From positions 310,001 through 374,000 of the forward strand of contig NZ_BBVD01000004.1 in NCBI RefSeq assembly GCF_000964545.1: a DNA stretch of 64,000 bases, given 5' to 3'. The position numbers and the translations under genes are program-made. The stretch is from Comamonas thiooxydans. GTDB lineage: Bacteria > Pseudomonadota > Gammaproteobacteria > Burkholderiales > Burkholderiaceae_C. Of this stretch, positions 1-8,131 are shown piece by piece. Numbering within the stretch: position 1 is the first letter of the stretch; every line of letters starts with the position of its first letter. The notes beneath the pieces were generated by a model, which worked only from the letters and a program-made list of their open reading frames with translations, had not been told where the DNA came from and did not search any database.

Positions 1-410
1 CCTTTGATGTGGCCAGTGGCAAGGCACACTACAGCGGCGGCCAGACCGATGCGGCCATCGGCGATGGCGTGCAGGACCGCCTCAGCGTGTTTCTACAGCT
101 CTCGGCCCTGATGGCTGCCGCCCCCGATAAATACCCGCCAGGCACGCTGATAGAGCTGACTACCAGCAGCGCACGCTCGGCCGTGCGCTGGCAGTTCCGC
201 GTGGGTGCCAGCGAGGCGCTGGAGCTGCCATTTGGCGGCGTCATGGCGCTGCGCCTGGACAAGCTGCCCGGCAAAAGCAGCAGCGACCAGCGCGGATCGG
301 TCTGGCTGGCTCCGTCCATGCAATACCTGCCCGTGCGCATCAAGCTCACTCAGGGACAGGACGACTTTGTCGACCTGCAGCTCAGGAAATATCTGTCCGC
401 GCCGCAATAG
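1..410 (+). CDS. DUF3108-type protein, C-terminal part (cut by window start)
   Basis: Only the last 135 or so residues are present; the frame is open from the first bases, so the true start lies outside the window. The visible part reads FDVASGKAHYSGG at its left edge, then a stretch on damage-free reading of beta-strand-rich sequence ending in VRIKLTQGQDDFVDLQLRKY. The closing pattern (conversion to a linear-response form with PVRIKLTQ...D.VDLQL) is what I associate with DUF3108 proteins, which are predicted periplasmic and of unknown function, common in Burkholderiales. The family call rests on the C-terminal pattern alone. It is followed by a 284-base gap with no convincing gene before the DUF3567 gene. 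Confidence 0.6.
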   Translation, partial: FDVASGKAHYSGGQTDAAIGDGVQDRLSVFLQLSALMAAAPDKYPPGTLIELTTSSARSAVRWQFRVGASEALELPFGGVMALRLDKLPGKSSSDQRGSVWLAPSMQYLPVRIKLTQGQDDFVDLQLRKYLSAPQ

Positions 411-694
411 CCTCCATGTCGCCCCCTGGCGTAAACCCCGGGAGCACCGCGCCCAAAGCGCTTACTCACCTCCCAGCCAAGGCCTGCCACCTGCATCGGC
501 TCGGGCTGAACGCTGTCGCACCATTCAAGGACTTGCCTACTACAGATCGGGAAAGCCAGTTGCCCACAACCATGCCAAATCCATGGAATACTGTGCCCAA
601 GTGCCAAGAGCAGGCATTTCCACCTTGAAATGCGGCACCCTGTCGCCATATCCATGGCAGGCATGCTCATAACGGAAGTGAAAGGAGGAACACC

Positions 695-994
695 ATGCAA
701 ATGCTTTACGACTCTGAATCCTTTGCGGTGCTCCATCTGCGTCCCGATATGGAGGCAGACGTTCCGGCAGGCAAAGCCAAGGCCGAGACCGAGCAAGCCC
801 ATCAACTGCCGCGCCACGGCTTCGAAATCGTGGACAAGCGTTCGGGCAAGGAGGTGTATCTGGATGGTTCCTGGGCCGAAATGTTCCAGAAGCAGATCCT
901 CGCCTGGCAGCAGGATGCCCCCACCGAGGAGGAGGTGGAGGAAATTCTCGACACCTACACGGGCCTGGCCCAGCAGCCGGTAATCATTCACTGA
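695..994 (+). CDS. DUF3567 family protein
   Basis: A 99-residue acidic, soluble protein beginning MQMLYDSESFAVLHL, which matches the start I know for the DUF3567 family of small proteins in Betaproteobacteria. Function is unknown. The start is fixed by a strong AGGAGG ribosome site about 7 bases upstream. The C-terminal half is Glu-rich (EEEVEEILDTY). A good intrinsic terminator follows 9 bases after the stop, so this is probably a one-gene transcript. No signal peptide or membrane segment. Confidence 0.85.
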   Translation: MQMLYDSESFAVLHLRPDMEADVPAGKAKAETEQAHQLPRHGFEIVDKRSGKEVYLDGSWAEMFQKQILAWQQDAPTEEEVEEILDTYTGLAQQPVIIH

Positions 995-1003
995 ACACCT
1001 TGC

Positions 1004-1032
1004 AAAAAGCCACTCGAAAGAGTGGCTTTTTT
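1004..1032 (+). terminator. Rho-independent terminator after DUF3567 gene
   Basis: Twelve-base-pair stem (1004-1015 with 1020-1031) closed by a GAAA tetraloop and followed by a T run. It lies directly after the DUF3567 stop. The A run before the stem lets it work on the other strand too, where the AbrB/small membrane protein transcript ends. Confidence 0.9.
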
Positions 1033-1078
1033 GATGCCTGAAAACACACTCTAGTGCTTACCGGAAAAGCGCGATCCG

Positions 1079-1324
1079 CTATGACTTTCTGCACAACAGC
1101 ATCAACACGCAGGCACTCAGCATGCAGCCAAAAAAGCCCAGCAGCCCCCCTGCCGCACCCAGCGCCAGCCAGTAGCCCCAGTCAATGCCTTGCTCTGCGC
1201 AGTGAATCTCGCACTGGGGGTTGTGCTCCCAGGCCATCCACATCAGAAGCCCGGCCATCACAAAGCCGGCGCATGCGCTGAGGATCAAGACTGACTTCCA
1301 GGACTTTCGCCTACCGCGGATCAT
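1079..1324 (-). CDS. Small two-helix membrane protein, coupled to AbrB-family gene
   Basis: I do not recognise the family. The 81-residue product (MIRGRRKSWKSVLIL...) has a basic N-terminus, a hydrophobic helix near residues 11-30 (VLILSACAGFVMAGLLMWMAW), a short loop with two Cys (NPQCEIHCAEQG) and a second hydrophobic segment (about 50-77), so it is predicted to span the inner membrane twice. The start was chosen because its ATG overlaps the TGA of the upstream permease gene as ATGA (1321-1324), the usual sign of translational coupling. A longer frame from 1357 exists but lacks this support. It may be an accessory subunit of the permease, but that is inference from coupling only. Confidence 0.65.
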   Translation of the reverse strand: MIRGRRKSWKSVLILSACAGFVMAGLLMWMAWEHNPQCEIHCAEQGIDWGYWLALGAAGGLLGFFGCMLSACVLMLLCRKS

Positions 1325-2421
1325 GGCCTCGCTCCTGGCAGTGCTCTGTTCAGCCATCGGTACAGCGGCGCTACCAGCAGCAGCACGGCAATCAGCCGGC
1401 AGACCTGAAAGGCCGTGACCACGGGCACGCCCAGTTGCAGGACCTTGGCGGTGATGGCCATCTCGGTAATGCCGCCCGGCGATGTGCCCAGCAGCAAGGT
1501 CACCCAGGGCAGACCAGTGGCCCAGTGCAGCAGCCAGGCAAAACCGGCGCAGACTGCCATCAACCCCACGGTACCCAGCGCCACCATGCCCAGCCAGCGC
1601 GGCGCCGTGTGCAGGAAATCACGTCGAAAGCGCACCCCCAGGCTGACGCCGATCACCAGCTGGGCGGCGTTCATCAGCCATTGCGGCACGGCGGACAGCT
1701 CCAGGCCTGCCATGGTCAAGCCCATGGATACGGCCAGCGCCCCCAGAAACCAGGGATTGGCACGCCTGAGCCTGAGCATCAGCAATGCCCCGGCGCCGGT
1801 GGCCAGCACCAGCCAGGCAAAGCCTGGCCATTGCACGGTGCGCACGCTGGGCAGCGTCAGGCCCGGGTCGCCCTGCAGTCCCGACCATTGCAGTGCAAAG
1901 GGAATGCTCACCGTCACTATCACCAGCCGCAGGCTGTGCGCCGCCGCCACCAGATCTGTGCGCGCATGCTCGCGCTCGGCCAGCAGCGTCATCTCCGAGG
2001 CTGCACCTATCGCCCCCGAGAAATAGGTCGTGGCGCGCAAGCGCTCTTCATCCATGTCCGGTTGCGCCAGCATGGAGGGGGCCTGGACGCGATACAGCCA
2101 GCGCCCGAAGACCCAGCCCAGCAACAGGGCCCAGGCAATGGCCAGCGCAATCGCCCACCACAGACCGGCGACCAGCTCGGTCACCGCAGGCGTGAAGTAC
2201 AGGCCCAGAGCGCCACCTATCGTCCACTGCCCCAGATCGCGCAGCCTGGCCCAGCTTTGGGTGGGCGCCCCGCCAATCGATAGCAGGGAGACGGAAATCA
2301 GCGGACCCAGCATCCAGGGCAGCGGCGTATGCAGCACCAGACAGAGCTGGGCTGCCAGCCAGGCCAGCAGCAAAGTAGCGGCCACACGGGCCAGAAACAC
2401 GGGAGGAAGCAATACGGACAT
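1321..2421 (-). CDS. AbrB family transporter (putative ammonia monooxygenase-like permease)
   Basis: Integral membrane protein of about 366 residues from MSVLLPPVFLARVAATLL. Successive hydrophobic helices and the motif pattern SFSGAIGAASEMTLLAERE (here YFSGAIGAASEMTLL) and LGTSPGGITEMAITAKVLQLGVP are characteristic of the AbrB/YddN-type family (PF05145), whose members were once misnamed ammonia monooxygenases. The two GAA/GGITEMA repeats suggest an internal duplication. The substrate is not known. The start at 2421 puts the first helix near the N-terminus; the frame remains open to 2559 but the extra 46 residues look non-hydrophobic and low in homology signal. It is followed by a coupled small membrane protein gene and lies divergent from the ChaN-like gene. 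Confidence 0.8.
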   Translation of the reverse strand: MSVLLPPVFLARVAATLLLAWLAAQLCLVLHTPLPWMLGPLISVSLLSIGGAPTQSWARLRDLGQWTIGGALGLYFTPAVTELVAGLWWAIALAIAWALLLGWVFGRWLYRVQAPSMLAQPDMDEERLRATTYFSGAIGAASEMTLLAEREHARTDLVAAAHSLRLVIVTVSIPFALQWSGLQGDPGLTLPSVRTVQWPGFAWLVLATGAGALLMLRLRRANPWFLGALAVSMGLTMAGLELSAVPQWLMNAAQLVIGVSLGVRFRRDFLHTAPRWLGMVALGTVGLMAVCAGFAWLLHWATGLPWVTLLLGTSPGGITEMAITAKVLQLGVPVVTAFQVCRLIAVLLLVAPLYRWLNRALPGARP

Positions 2422-2568
2422 GTGCACGGGAATCCGGCAAGGCACGACAATGGGCGCGCGACAGGGGCAATGCCCCGCAGTATCGCGGCAAAACTCGGTG
2501 GGCAAAGCCGGTACGAAATCTACAGCTACGAAGCCATGCCCCGTCTCAGACGAACGCAATCAGCTCAT

Positions 2569-3465
2569 ATGTGGACTTTCATTTCTGCGGCGCAGCCGCG
2601 CCAGCGTTTCAATCCTTTGGCCTTGACAGCTCTAGCCAGCGCCCTGCTGCTGGGTGGCTGTGCCCATCAAAGAACTCAGTTGACCTCCGACACCGAATGG
2701 CAGCAGACACTGGGGCAGTGGGCCGGAACACCGGCCATTCTGCTCGGCGAGCAGCATGACCAGATCGCCCATCATCAGTGGGAAGCCGCTACCGTGCGCC
2801 ACCTGGCAGCGCAAGGCAGGCTCGCAGCCCTGGTGGTCGAGATGGCCCCCGCAGGCGGCAGCACCCGGAGCCTGCCCGCATCGGCCAGCGATGAGGAGGT
2901 GAAAACTGCTCTGCAATGGGCTCAGGGCGGCGGCCCGGGCGGCTGGCCCTGGCAAGACTATGGCCCGGTGGTGATGGCTGCCGTGAAAGCCGGCGTGCCC
3001 GTGCTCGGTGGCAATCTGCCACGTGTCCGGATGAAGCAGGCCATGGGCGAGTCCCGCTACGACGGACACCTGCCGGCTGCTGGCTGGCAGCTGCAGCTCG
3101 ACGCCATCAAGGACGGCCACTGCGGCCTGCTGCCCGAATCGCAGTTCGCGCCCATGGCCCGAATTCAGCTGGCCCGTGATGAATCCATGGCCAGAGTGAC
3201 TGAAACAGCGGTGCGCGAACTGGGCCAGCCCGGCAAAAGCGTGCTGCTGGTGGCGGGCCGCGGCCATGTGCGCAGCGATATCGGCGTGCCGACCTGGCTG
3301 CCCGGCGATTTCAAGCAAAAGGTGGCGATAGCCCGATCAGACAAGGCTCAGACAGCTATCGCCATGAAGGCAGACAAGCTGCTAACACTAGAGGGCAACG
3401 CCTCCGAAGACCAGTGCAGCCAACTGCGCGAACAGTGGAAGAACAGACCTGCGCCCAAGCCCTGA
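2569..3465 (+). CDS. ChaN family lipoprotein (haem/iron-related)
   Basis: 298 residues with a lipoprotein signal: MWTFISAAQPRQRFNPLALTALASALLLGGC, with lipobox LGGC, so the mature protein should be lipid-anchored at Cys31. The motif AILLGEQHDQIAHHQWEA fits the ChaN/DUF399 family (PF04187); in Campylobacter jejuni ChaN is an iron-regulated haem-binding lipoprotein. The internal GPVVMAAVKAGVPVLGGNLPR and VLLVAGRGHVRSDIGVP strands are also typical. Haem binding here is inferred. The frame is open 80 codons further upstream, but only the 2569 start gives a signal peptide. The last 40 or so residues are less conserved-looking and AT-richer than the rest. It converges on the phosphodiesterase gene with a 25-base gap. 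Confidence 0.8.
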   Translation: MWTFISAAQPRQRFNPLALTALASALLLGGCAHQRTQLTSDTEWQQTLGQWAGTPAILLGEQHDQIAHHQWEAATVRHLAAQGRLAALVVEMAPAGGSTRSLPASASDEEVKTALQWAQGGGPGGWPWQDYGPVVMAAVKAGVPVLGGNLPRVRMKQAMGESRYDGHLPAAGWQLQLDAIKDGHCGLLPESQFAPMARIQLARDESMARVTETAVRELGQPGKSVLLVAGRGHVRSDIGVPTWLPGDFKQKVAIARSDKAQTAIAMKADKLLTLEGNASEDQCSQLREQWKNRPAPKP

Positions 3466-3490
3466 CGGGTTGCTGCAACGCTGGTGACCC

Positions 3491-6193
3491 TCAGCCCGCG
3501 GTCGCGACAGCCACCAGCGGCTGCCCCTCACGCGTCTTTTCCAGCAGGCGCGTGAAGTCCTCGGCCGGCAAGGGCCGGCTGCAGAAATAGCCCTGAAAGT
3601 AGTCACAGCCTTTTTGCTGCAGGAAGCTCAGCTGCTCCTGGGTTTCCACGCCTTCGGCCAGGACCTTCAGACCCATGGCATGACCCAGGGCAATGACCGA
3701 GCTGCTGATGGTCATATCGTCCGCGCTGTGCGGAATGTCGCGGATAAAGCCCTGGTCGATCTTGAGCAGATCGAGCGGAAAACGCTTGAGGTGCGCCAGC
3801 GAGGAATAGCCGGTGCCAAAGTCATCGATGGCCAGGCGCAGGCCCAGCTCGCGCAGGCGGTTGAGCACGGCCAACGCCTCTTCGGGCTTTTCGGCCAGTG
3901 CGCTTTCGGTGATTTCCAGCTCCAGCAGACTGGCCGGAAAACCCGATTTGTTGAGCGCTTCGGCCGTAGCCCCGGCAATATCGGTCAGCAAAAACTGGTG
4001 CAGCGAGACATTGACCGCAATCGCCAGATCGGGCAGTCCGGCGGCGCGCCATTGCTGACCCTGACGACAGGCCTCACCCAGCACCCACAGGCCCAGCGGG
4101 CCGATGACACCCGAGTTTTCCGCCACGGGAATGAAACGGGCCGGCGAGATCAGGCCTTCCTCCGGGTCCAGCCAGCGCAACAAGGCTTCAGCCCCCACCA
4201 GTCGCCCCGTCGCCAGCTCAATCTGTGGCTGGTAATACAGACGCATATGGCCCAGCTCCAGCGCACGGCGCAGGCGCGCCTCCAGCGCCAGACGCTCGCG
4301 GGCGGCCTGGGTCATGTTCTCATGGAAGAAGCACCAGGCATTGGAGCCTCTGGCCTTGGCGCCATACACCGCTGCATGAGCGCCCTGCAGCAGATCGTCG
4401 GCTGTCAATGCATGGTCGGGATACAGACAGATGCCTGCGCTGACGCTGACCACCACCGAGAGGCCATCCGGCGTGGTCCAGGGCTGGCCGGCTGCGGCCA
4501 TCAGGCGCTCGGCCACGTCCACCGCGCTGTCGCGACCGCAAATGGATTGCGCCACCACGCAGATTTCATCGCCCGCCAGGCGGCCAATGATGTCGCCGTG
4601 CCGCAAAGCACCCTGCATCTGCACAGACACATGCCTGAGCACCTCGTCGCCGATGGAGTGGCCATAGCTGTCGTTCACGTCCTTGAAGCGGTCGATATTG
4701 AACAGCAGCACGGCCATGCGACGGTTGGTGCTCTGACTCAACTCCACCGCCTCGCCCAGCATGCGCGTGAATTGAGAGCGGTTGGGCAGACCGGTCAAGG
4801 TGTCGCGATGGGCCAGAAACTCCAGTTGCTGCTCGCGCGCCTTCTCGGCCGAGATATCGGTGAACATGCAGACGTAATGCGTCACCTTGTCGTTGGCATC
4901 CTTGACCGCGCTCAGCGACATGCGCTCGGGAAAGACCTCTCCATTCTTGCGCCGATTCCAGATTTCGCCCTGCCAGTGCCCTGTGGCATGCATGCTGGCC
5001 CACATGGCGTCGTAGAAAGCCTTGTCATGTCGGCCGGACTTGAACATGCGCGGCGTCTTGCCCAGCATTTCCGCTTCGCTGAAGCCCAGCAGCTTCGTGA
5101 ACGCGTGGTTGACCGAGAGAATTCGGCTGTGTGCATCGGTCACCACCACGCCCTCGATGGTGTTGTCCACCACCGTGGAAGCCAGGCGGCTGCGCTCGTC
5201 GGCCTCGCGACTCGCAGTCTGGTCGGAGAGCAGGCCCGAGATCCGTATCAGGCGTCCGCTCTCATCCTTGTAAGCCTGGCCGCGTGCGCGGAACCAGCGA
5301 TACAGACCGTCAAAGCACAGCAGACGTGCCGTCAGCACCAGCATGCTGCCCTGCTCCAGCGCCTGCTCGGCCTGGGCGCGCGCACCTGCGGCATCTTCGG
5401 GGTGCAGGCGCTGATGGAAATCGAACTCGCGGGCCAGATCCTGGCCCTGATAGCGCAGCAAGGCACTCATGCCCGTGGAGAAGTTCAGCCGCTGCTCAAG
5501 CGCGTCCCACTCCCACACGCCGTTGCCGCTGCCCTCCAGCGCCAGGCGCAGCATGGTCTCGCTGCGCATCATGGCATTGCGCGCACTCACCATCTCGCTG
5601 AGATCCTGCAGCACGCAGACCAGGGCCACCGGCCCGTCCACACCCGAAGCCGCCACGCGGCTGGTGGTGCACAGCACGGGCGTAACCTTTCCGGTGCCGG
5701 CATTCACGCATTGGCGCAACACCTGGAAGTAATCGGTGCTGCCGTCCAGCAGGCGCTGCAGCTGCAGAGCAACGTCGTCCTGGTCATTCACAGGCACCAG
5801 AACACGAAAATCCTGACCGCGCAGCGACTCGACGCTGCAGCCCAGCCAACCCGCCAGCTTGGCATTGGCCCAGACAATCTCTGCACCGCCCACATGCACG
5901 CGAGCCATACCGGCCGGTGCGTGGCGCACCACCAGCTCCAGCTCCTGCGCCGTCTCCCGGCCACGCTGGTCGGCGCGCGCCTTGCGCTGCATGAACCAAA
6001 GTGCAATCAGCGCTGTCGCCAGCAACCAAACAATGAACAGGCCTATCTGCCAACGCAGAGACTGTCGATTCAGCGATACATCAAAATAGCCGAGCACGCC
6101 CGCCTGCGCCCCCAACCAAAGCATCCCCACGCACAAATAGAGGGTGACAATCACCCAGGATGTGAGCGCAGAATGCCCCTCCTCGCTTTTCAT
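3491..6193 (-). CDS. Membrane PAS-PAS-PAS-GGDEF-EAL cyclic-di-GMP phosphodiesterase
   Basis: 900 residues. Two membrane helices (about 12-33 and 48-67), three PAS/PAC regions (about 80-200, 210-330, 340-450), a GGDEF domain (about 455-620) and an EAL domain (about 635-890). The EAL signature is complete: EALLRW (E669), NVS (N728), ELEITES (E760), IDDFGTGYSSL (D790, D791), K811 and AEGVET, so cyclic-di-GMP hydrolysis is expected. The GGDEF signature is LAGDEI rather than GGDEF, and the metal-binding Asp of the DxD loop is Asn499 (FNIDRFKDVND), so the cyclase half is probably inactive or regulatory. The start at 6193 has AAAGGA 6 bases upstream; an in-frame TTG at 6253 would overlap purU. Divergent from purU across 51 bases. 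Confidence 0.9.
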   Translation of the reverse strand: MKSEEGHSALTSWVIVTLYLCVGMLWLGAQAGVLGYFDVSLNRQSLRWQIGLFIVWLLATALIALWFMQRKARADQRGRETAQELELVVRHAPAGMARVHVGGAEIVWANAKLAGWLGCSVESLRGQDFRVLVPVNDQDDVALQLQRLLDGSTDYFQVLRQCVNAGTGKVTPVLCTTSRVAASGVDGPVALVCVLQDLSEMVSARNAMMRSETMLRLALEGSGNGVWEWDALEQRLNFSTGMSALLRYQGQDLAREFDFHQRLHPEDAAGARAQAEQALEQGSMLVLTARLLCFDGLYRWFRARGQAYKDESGRLIRISGLLSDQTASREADERSRLASTVVDNTIEGVVVTDAHSRILSVNHAFTKLLGFSEAEMLGKTPRMFKSGRHDKAFYDAMWASMHATGHWQGEIWNRRKNGEVFPERMSLSAVKDANDKVTHYVCMFTDISAEKAREQQLEFLAHRDTLTGLPNRSQFTRMLGEAVELSQSTNRRMAVLLFNIDRFKDVNDSYGHSIGDEVLRHVSVQMQGALRHGDIIGRLAGDEICVVAQSICGRDSAVDVAERLMAAAGQPWTTPDGLSVVVSVSAGICLYPDHALTADDLLQGAHAAVYGAKARGSNAWCFFHENMTQAARERLALEARLRRALELGHMRLYYQPQIELATGRLVGAEALLRWLDPEEGLISPARFIPVAENSGVIGPLGLWVLGEACRQGQQWRAAGLPDLAIAVNVSLHQFLLTDIAGATAEALNKSGFPASLLELEITESALAEKPEEALAVLNRLRELGLRLAIDDFGTGYSSLAHLKRFPLDLLKIDQGFIRDIPHSADDMTISSSVIALGHAMGLKVLAEGVETQEQLSFLQQKGCDYFQGYFCSRPLPAEDFTRLLEKTREGQPLVAVATAG

Positions 6194-6244
6194 GAATTTC
6201 CTTTGTCCGCAGGGTCCTCGCCTTGCTGCGACAATTGCCGAGCT

Positions 6245-7093
6245 ATGACCCAAGCCTATATTTTGACTTTATCCTGCCCAGACCGACTGGGCCTGGTGCA
6301 TGCCGTTTCCGGATTCTTGCTTGAGCAAGGCGGCAATATTGAAGAAGCAGCGCAGTACAACGACCCGGTAACCGGTCTGTTCTTCATGCGCGTGCAGTTT
6401 GCCTGCGATGGCAAAGACGCCGCCTCTTTAAAGGCATCCGTTGCCGAATTAGCTGATCAATATCAAATGCAGTGGAGTTTGCACTCCAAGGCCGAGCGCA
6501 TCAAGACCGTCATCATGGTCAGCAAGGAAGGCCACTGCCTCAACGACCTGCTGTTCCGCTGGAAGTCGGGCCTGCTGCCCATCGAGATCAAGGCCATCAT
6601 CAGCAACCACCGCGAGTTCTATCAGCTGGCGGCCAGCTACAACATCCCCTTCCATCACATTCCCGTGACTGCCGCGACCAAGGCCCAGGCCGAAGAGCGC
6701 CAGTACGAGATCATCGAGGAAGAAGGCGCCGAGCTGGTGGTGCTGGCGCGCTACATGCAGGTGCTGTCCAACGACCTGTGCAAAAAGCTGTCCGGCCGCG
6801 CCATCAATATCCACCACAGCTTCCTGCCCAGCTTCAAGGGCGCCAAGCCCTACTACCAGGCGCATGACCGCGGCGTGAAGCTGATCGGCGCCACCGCCCA
6901 CTATGTGACGGCCGACCTCGACGAAGGCCCGATCATCGAGCAGGACGTGGCACGCGCCGACCATACCGACACCGTGGAGGACCTGACGGCCCGCGGCCGC
7001 GACACCGAGAGCCAGGTTCTGGCCCGTGCCGTGAAGTGGCATAGCGAGCGCCGCGTCATTCTCAACGGTCACAAGACCGTTGTGTTCCGCTAA
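6245..7093 (+). CDS. purU: Formyltetrahydrofolate deformylase
   Basis: 282 residues, the usual PurU length. An N-terminal ACT domain (TQAYILTLSCPDRLGLVHAVSGFLLEQGGNIEEA) is followed by a formyltransferase-like catalytic domain with VVLARYMQVLS, NIHHSFLPSFKGAKPY and ADLDEGPIIEQDV. PurU hydrolyses 10-formyl-tetrahydrofolate to formate and tetrahydrofolate, balancing one-carbon pools and supplying formate in E. coli for PurT; in E. coli it is controlled by glycine and methionine through the ACT region. The ATG at 6245 is the only start that gives the complete ACT domain without an antisense-like extension. Followed 24 bases later by a LysR regulator gene. Confidence 0.96.
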   Translation: MTQAYILTLSCPDRLGLVHAVSGFLLEQGGNIEEAAQYNDPVTGLFFMRVQFACDGKDAASLKASVAELADQYQMQWSLHSKAERIKTVIMVSKEGHCLNDLLFRWKSGLLPIEIKAIISNHREFYQLAASYNIPFHHIPVTAATKAQAEERQYEIIEEEGAELVVLARYMQVLSNDLCKKLSGRAINIHHSFLPSFKGAKPYYQAHDRGVKLIGATAHYVTADLDEGPIIEQDVARADHTDTVEDLTARGRDTESQVLARAVKWHSERRVILNGHKTVVFR

Positions 7094-7117
7094 ATCCCTG
7101 GGCTTGGGATTGATTGT

Positions 7118-8020
7118 ATGACCCGCAGCCCCGGCGCCTTGAACAGCATTACGGCCAGGCGGATTCCGCCGATACAGTGCCTGCTCACCTTCGAGGCTCT
7201 GGCGCGGCTGCGCTCGGTCACCTTGACGGCGGAGGAGCTGTGCGTAACGCCCAGTGCCGTCAGCCACAGAGTCAAGCAGCTGGAGCAGATTCTGGGAGCT
7301 CGCCTGTTCGGCCGAACGGATTTCTCGCTGACCACGGACGGCAGCTCCTATCTGGCCCATGTGCGTGAAGGCCTGGGCGCCTTGCAACGCTTTCCAGGAG
7401 CGTCAGCCTCGCCTGGGCGCAGACGCCTGAAGCTGGCCGTCACCCCCACCTTTGCGCGCGTGATCCTGATCCCGCGCCTGCGCCAGTTCACCGAAGCCTA
7501 TCCCGAGATAGACATTGCGCTGCAGGTGTCGATTCCGCTGCTGGATGTGATCGGCGAGGATGCCGACCTGATGGTGCGCTTCGGCGCCGGCCACTATGCC
7601 GATGTGGAGCATATCGAGCTGGCCCGCGACACGGTCACGCCGCTGGCCTCGCCCAGCTTCATCCGCGAACATGGCCCGTTCGAGCGCCCGGACGACCTGG
7701 AAGGCATGCCGCTGCTGCGCAGCCCGCTGGAGCCCTGGCGCACATGGTTTGCCGCGACCGGCCTCGACATGGCCGAGCCCAACGAAGGCTCGCAGTTCAA
7801 CGACATCGGTCTGATGTGCGACGCCGCATCGGCCAGCATGGGGATTGCCCTGGTGCGCCACAAGCTCGGTGCGCCCTGGCTGGAAAACGGTACGCTGGTG
7901 CGCCTGTTCGATGTCGATGCTCCCAGCCCCCACGCACACTATCTATGCTGGAAGACCGGCATCATGGACCGCTGGGAATGTGCGGCCTTCGCAGAGTGGC
8001 TGCGCAAGGCCATGGGCTGA
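7118..8020 (+). CDS. LysR family transcriptional regulator, GcvA-like
   Basis: 300 residues with an N-terminal winged helix-turn-helix (about 17-75: PPIQCLLTFEALARLRSVTLTAEELCVTPSAVSHRVKQLEQILGARLF) and a C-terminal periplasmic-binding-protein-like effector domain (about 100-295; LKLAVTPTFARVILIPRLRQF, DLMVRFGAGHYADVEHIEL). The SAVSHRVKQLE recognition helix and RFG.G.Y pattern place it in the GcvA/DsdC-like group. Targets are unknown. It follows purU on the same strand by 24 bases and could share its transcript; D-serine dehydratase lies 6 kb away, which is too far to infer a link. Confidence 0.88.
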   Translation: MTRSPGALNSITARRIPPIQCLLTFEALARLRSVTLTAEELCVTPSAVSHRVKQLEQILGARLFGRTDFSLTTDGSSYLAHVREGLGALQRFPGASASPGRRRLKLAVTPTFARVILIPRLRQFTEAYPEIDIALQVSIPLLDVIGEDADLMVRFGAGHYADVEHIELARDTVTPLASPSFIREHGPFERPDDLEGMPLLRSPLEPWRTWFAATGLDMAEPNEGSQFNDIGLMCDAASASMGIALVRHKLGAPWLENGTLVRLFDVDAPSPHAHYLCWKTGIMDRWECAAFAEWLRKAMG

Positions 8021-8131
8021 GCGGCAACCCGGCGGCTTCGCGGCGGCGCAGTTCTTGCTCGCCATCCCTGGACCGGCGAGCAGCCGTTGCACGGATAGCT
8101 CGATGGATAACGAAGATGGAGCACCCACTGC

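Noticed and set aside
416..628. 70-residue open frame in the first gap
   Set aside because: No ribosome site and Pro/His/Ala composition typical of random frames in GC-rich DNA.
3614..6244. Very long open frame on the plus strand opposite the phosphodiesterase and joined to purU
   Set aside because: It is the mirror of a GC-rich gene with all PAS/GGDEF/EAL motifs on the other strand; its product has no domain, and only the purU part from 6245 is real.
8021..8131. GGCGGCTTCGCGGCGG and TTCTTGCTCG, reminiscent of the GC-rich repeat
   Set aside because: Only short matches; neither paired stem of the repeat is present.
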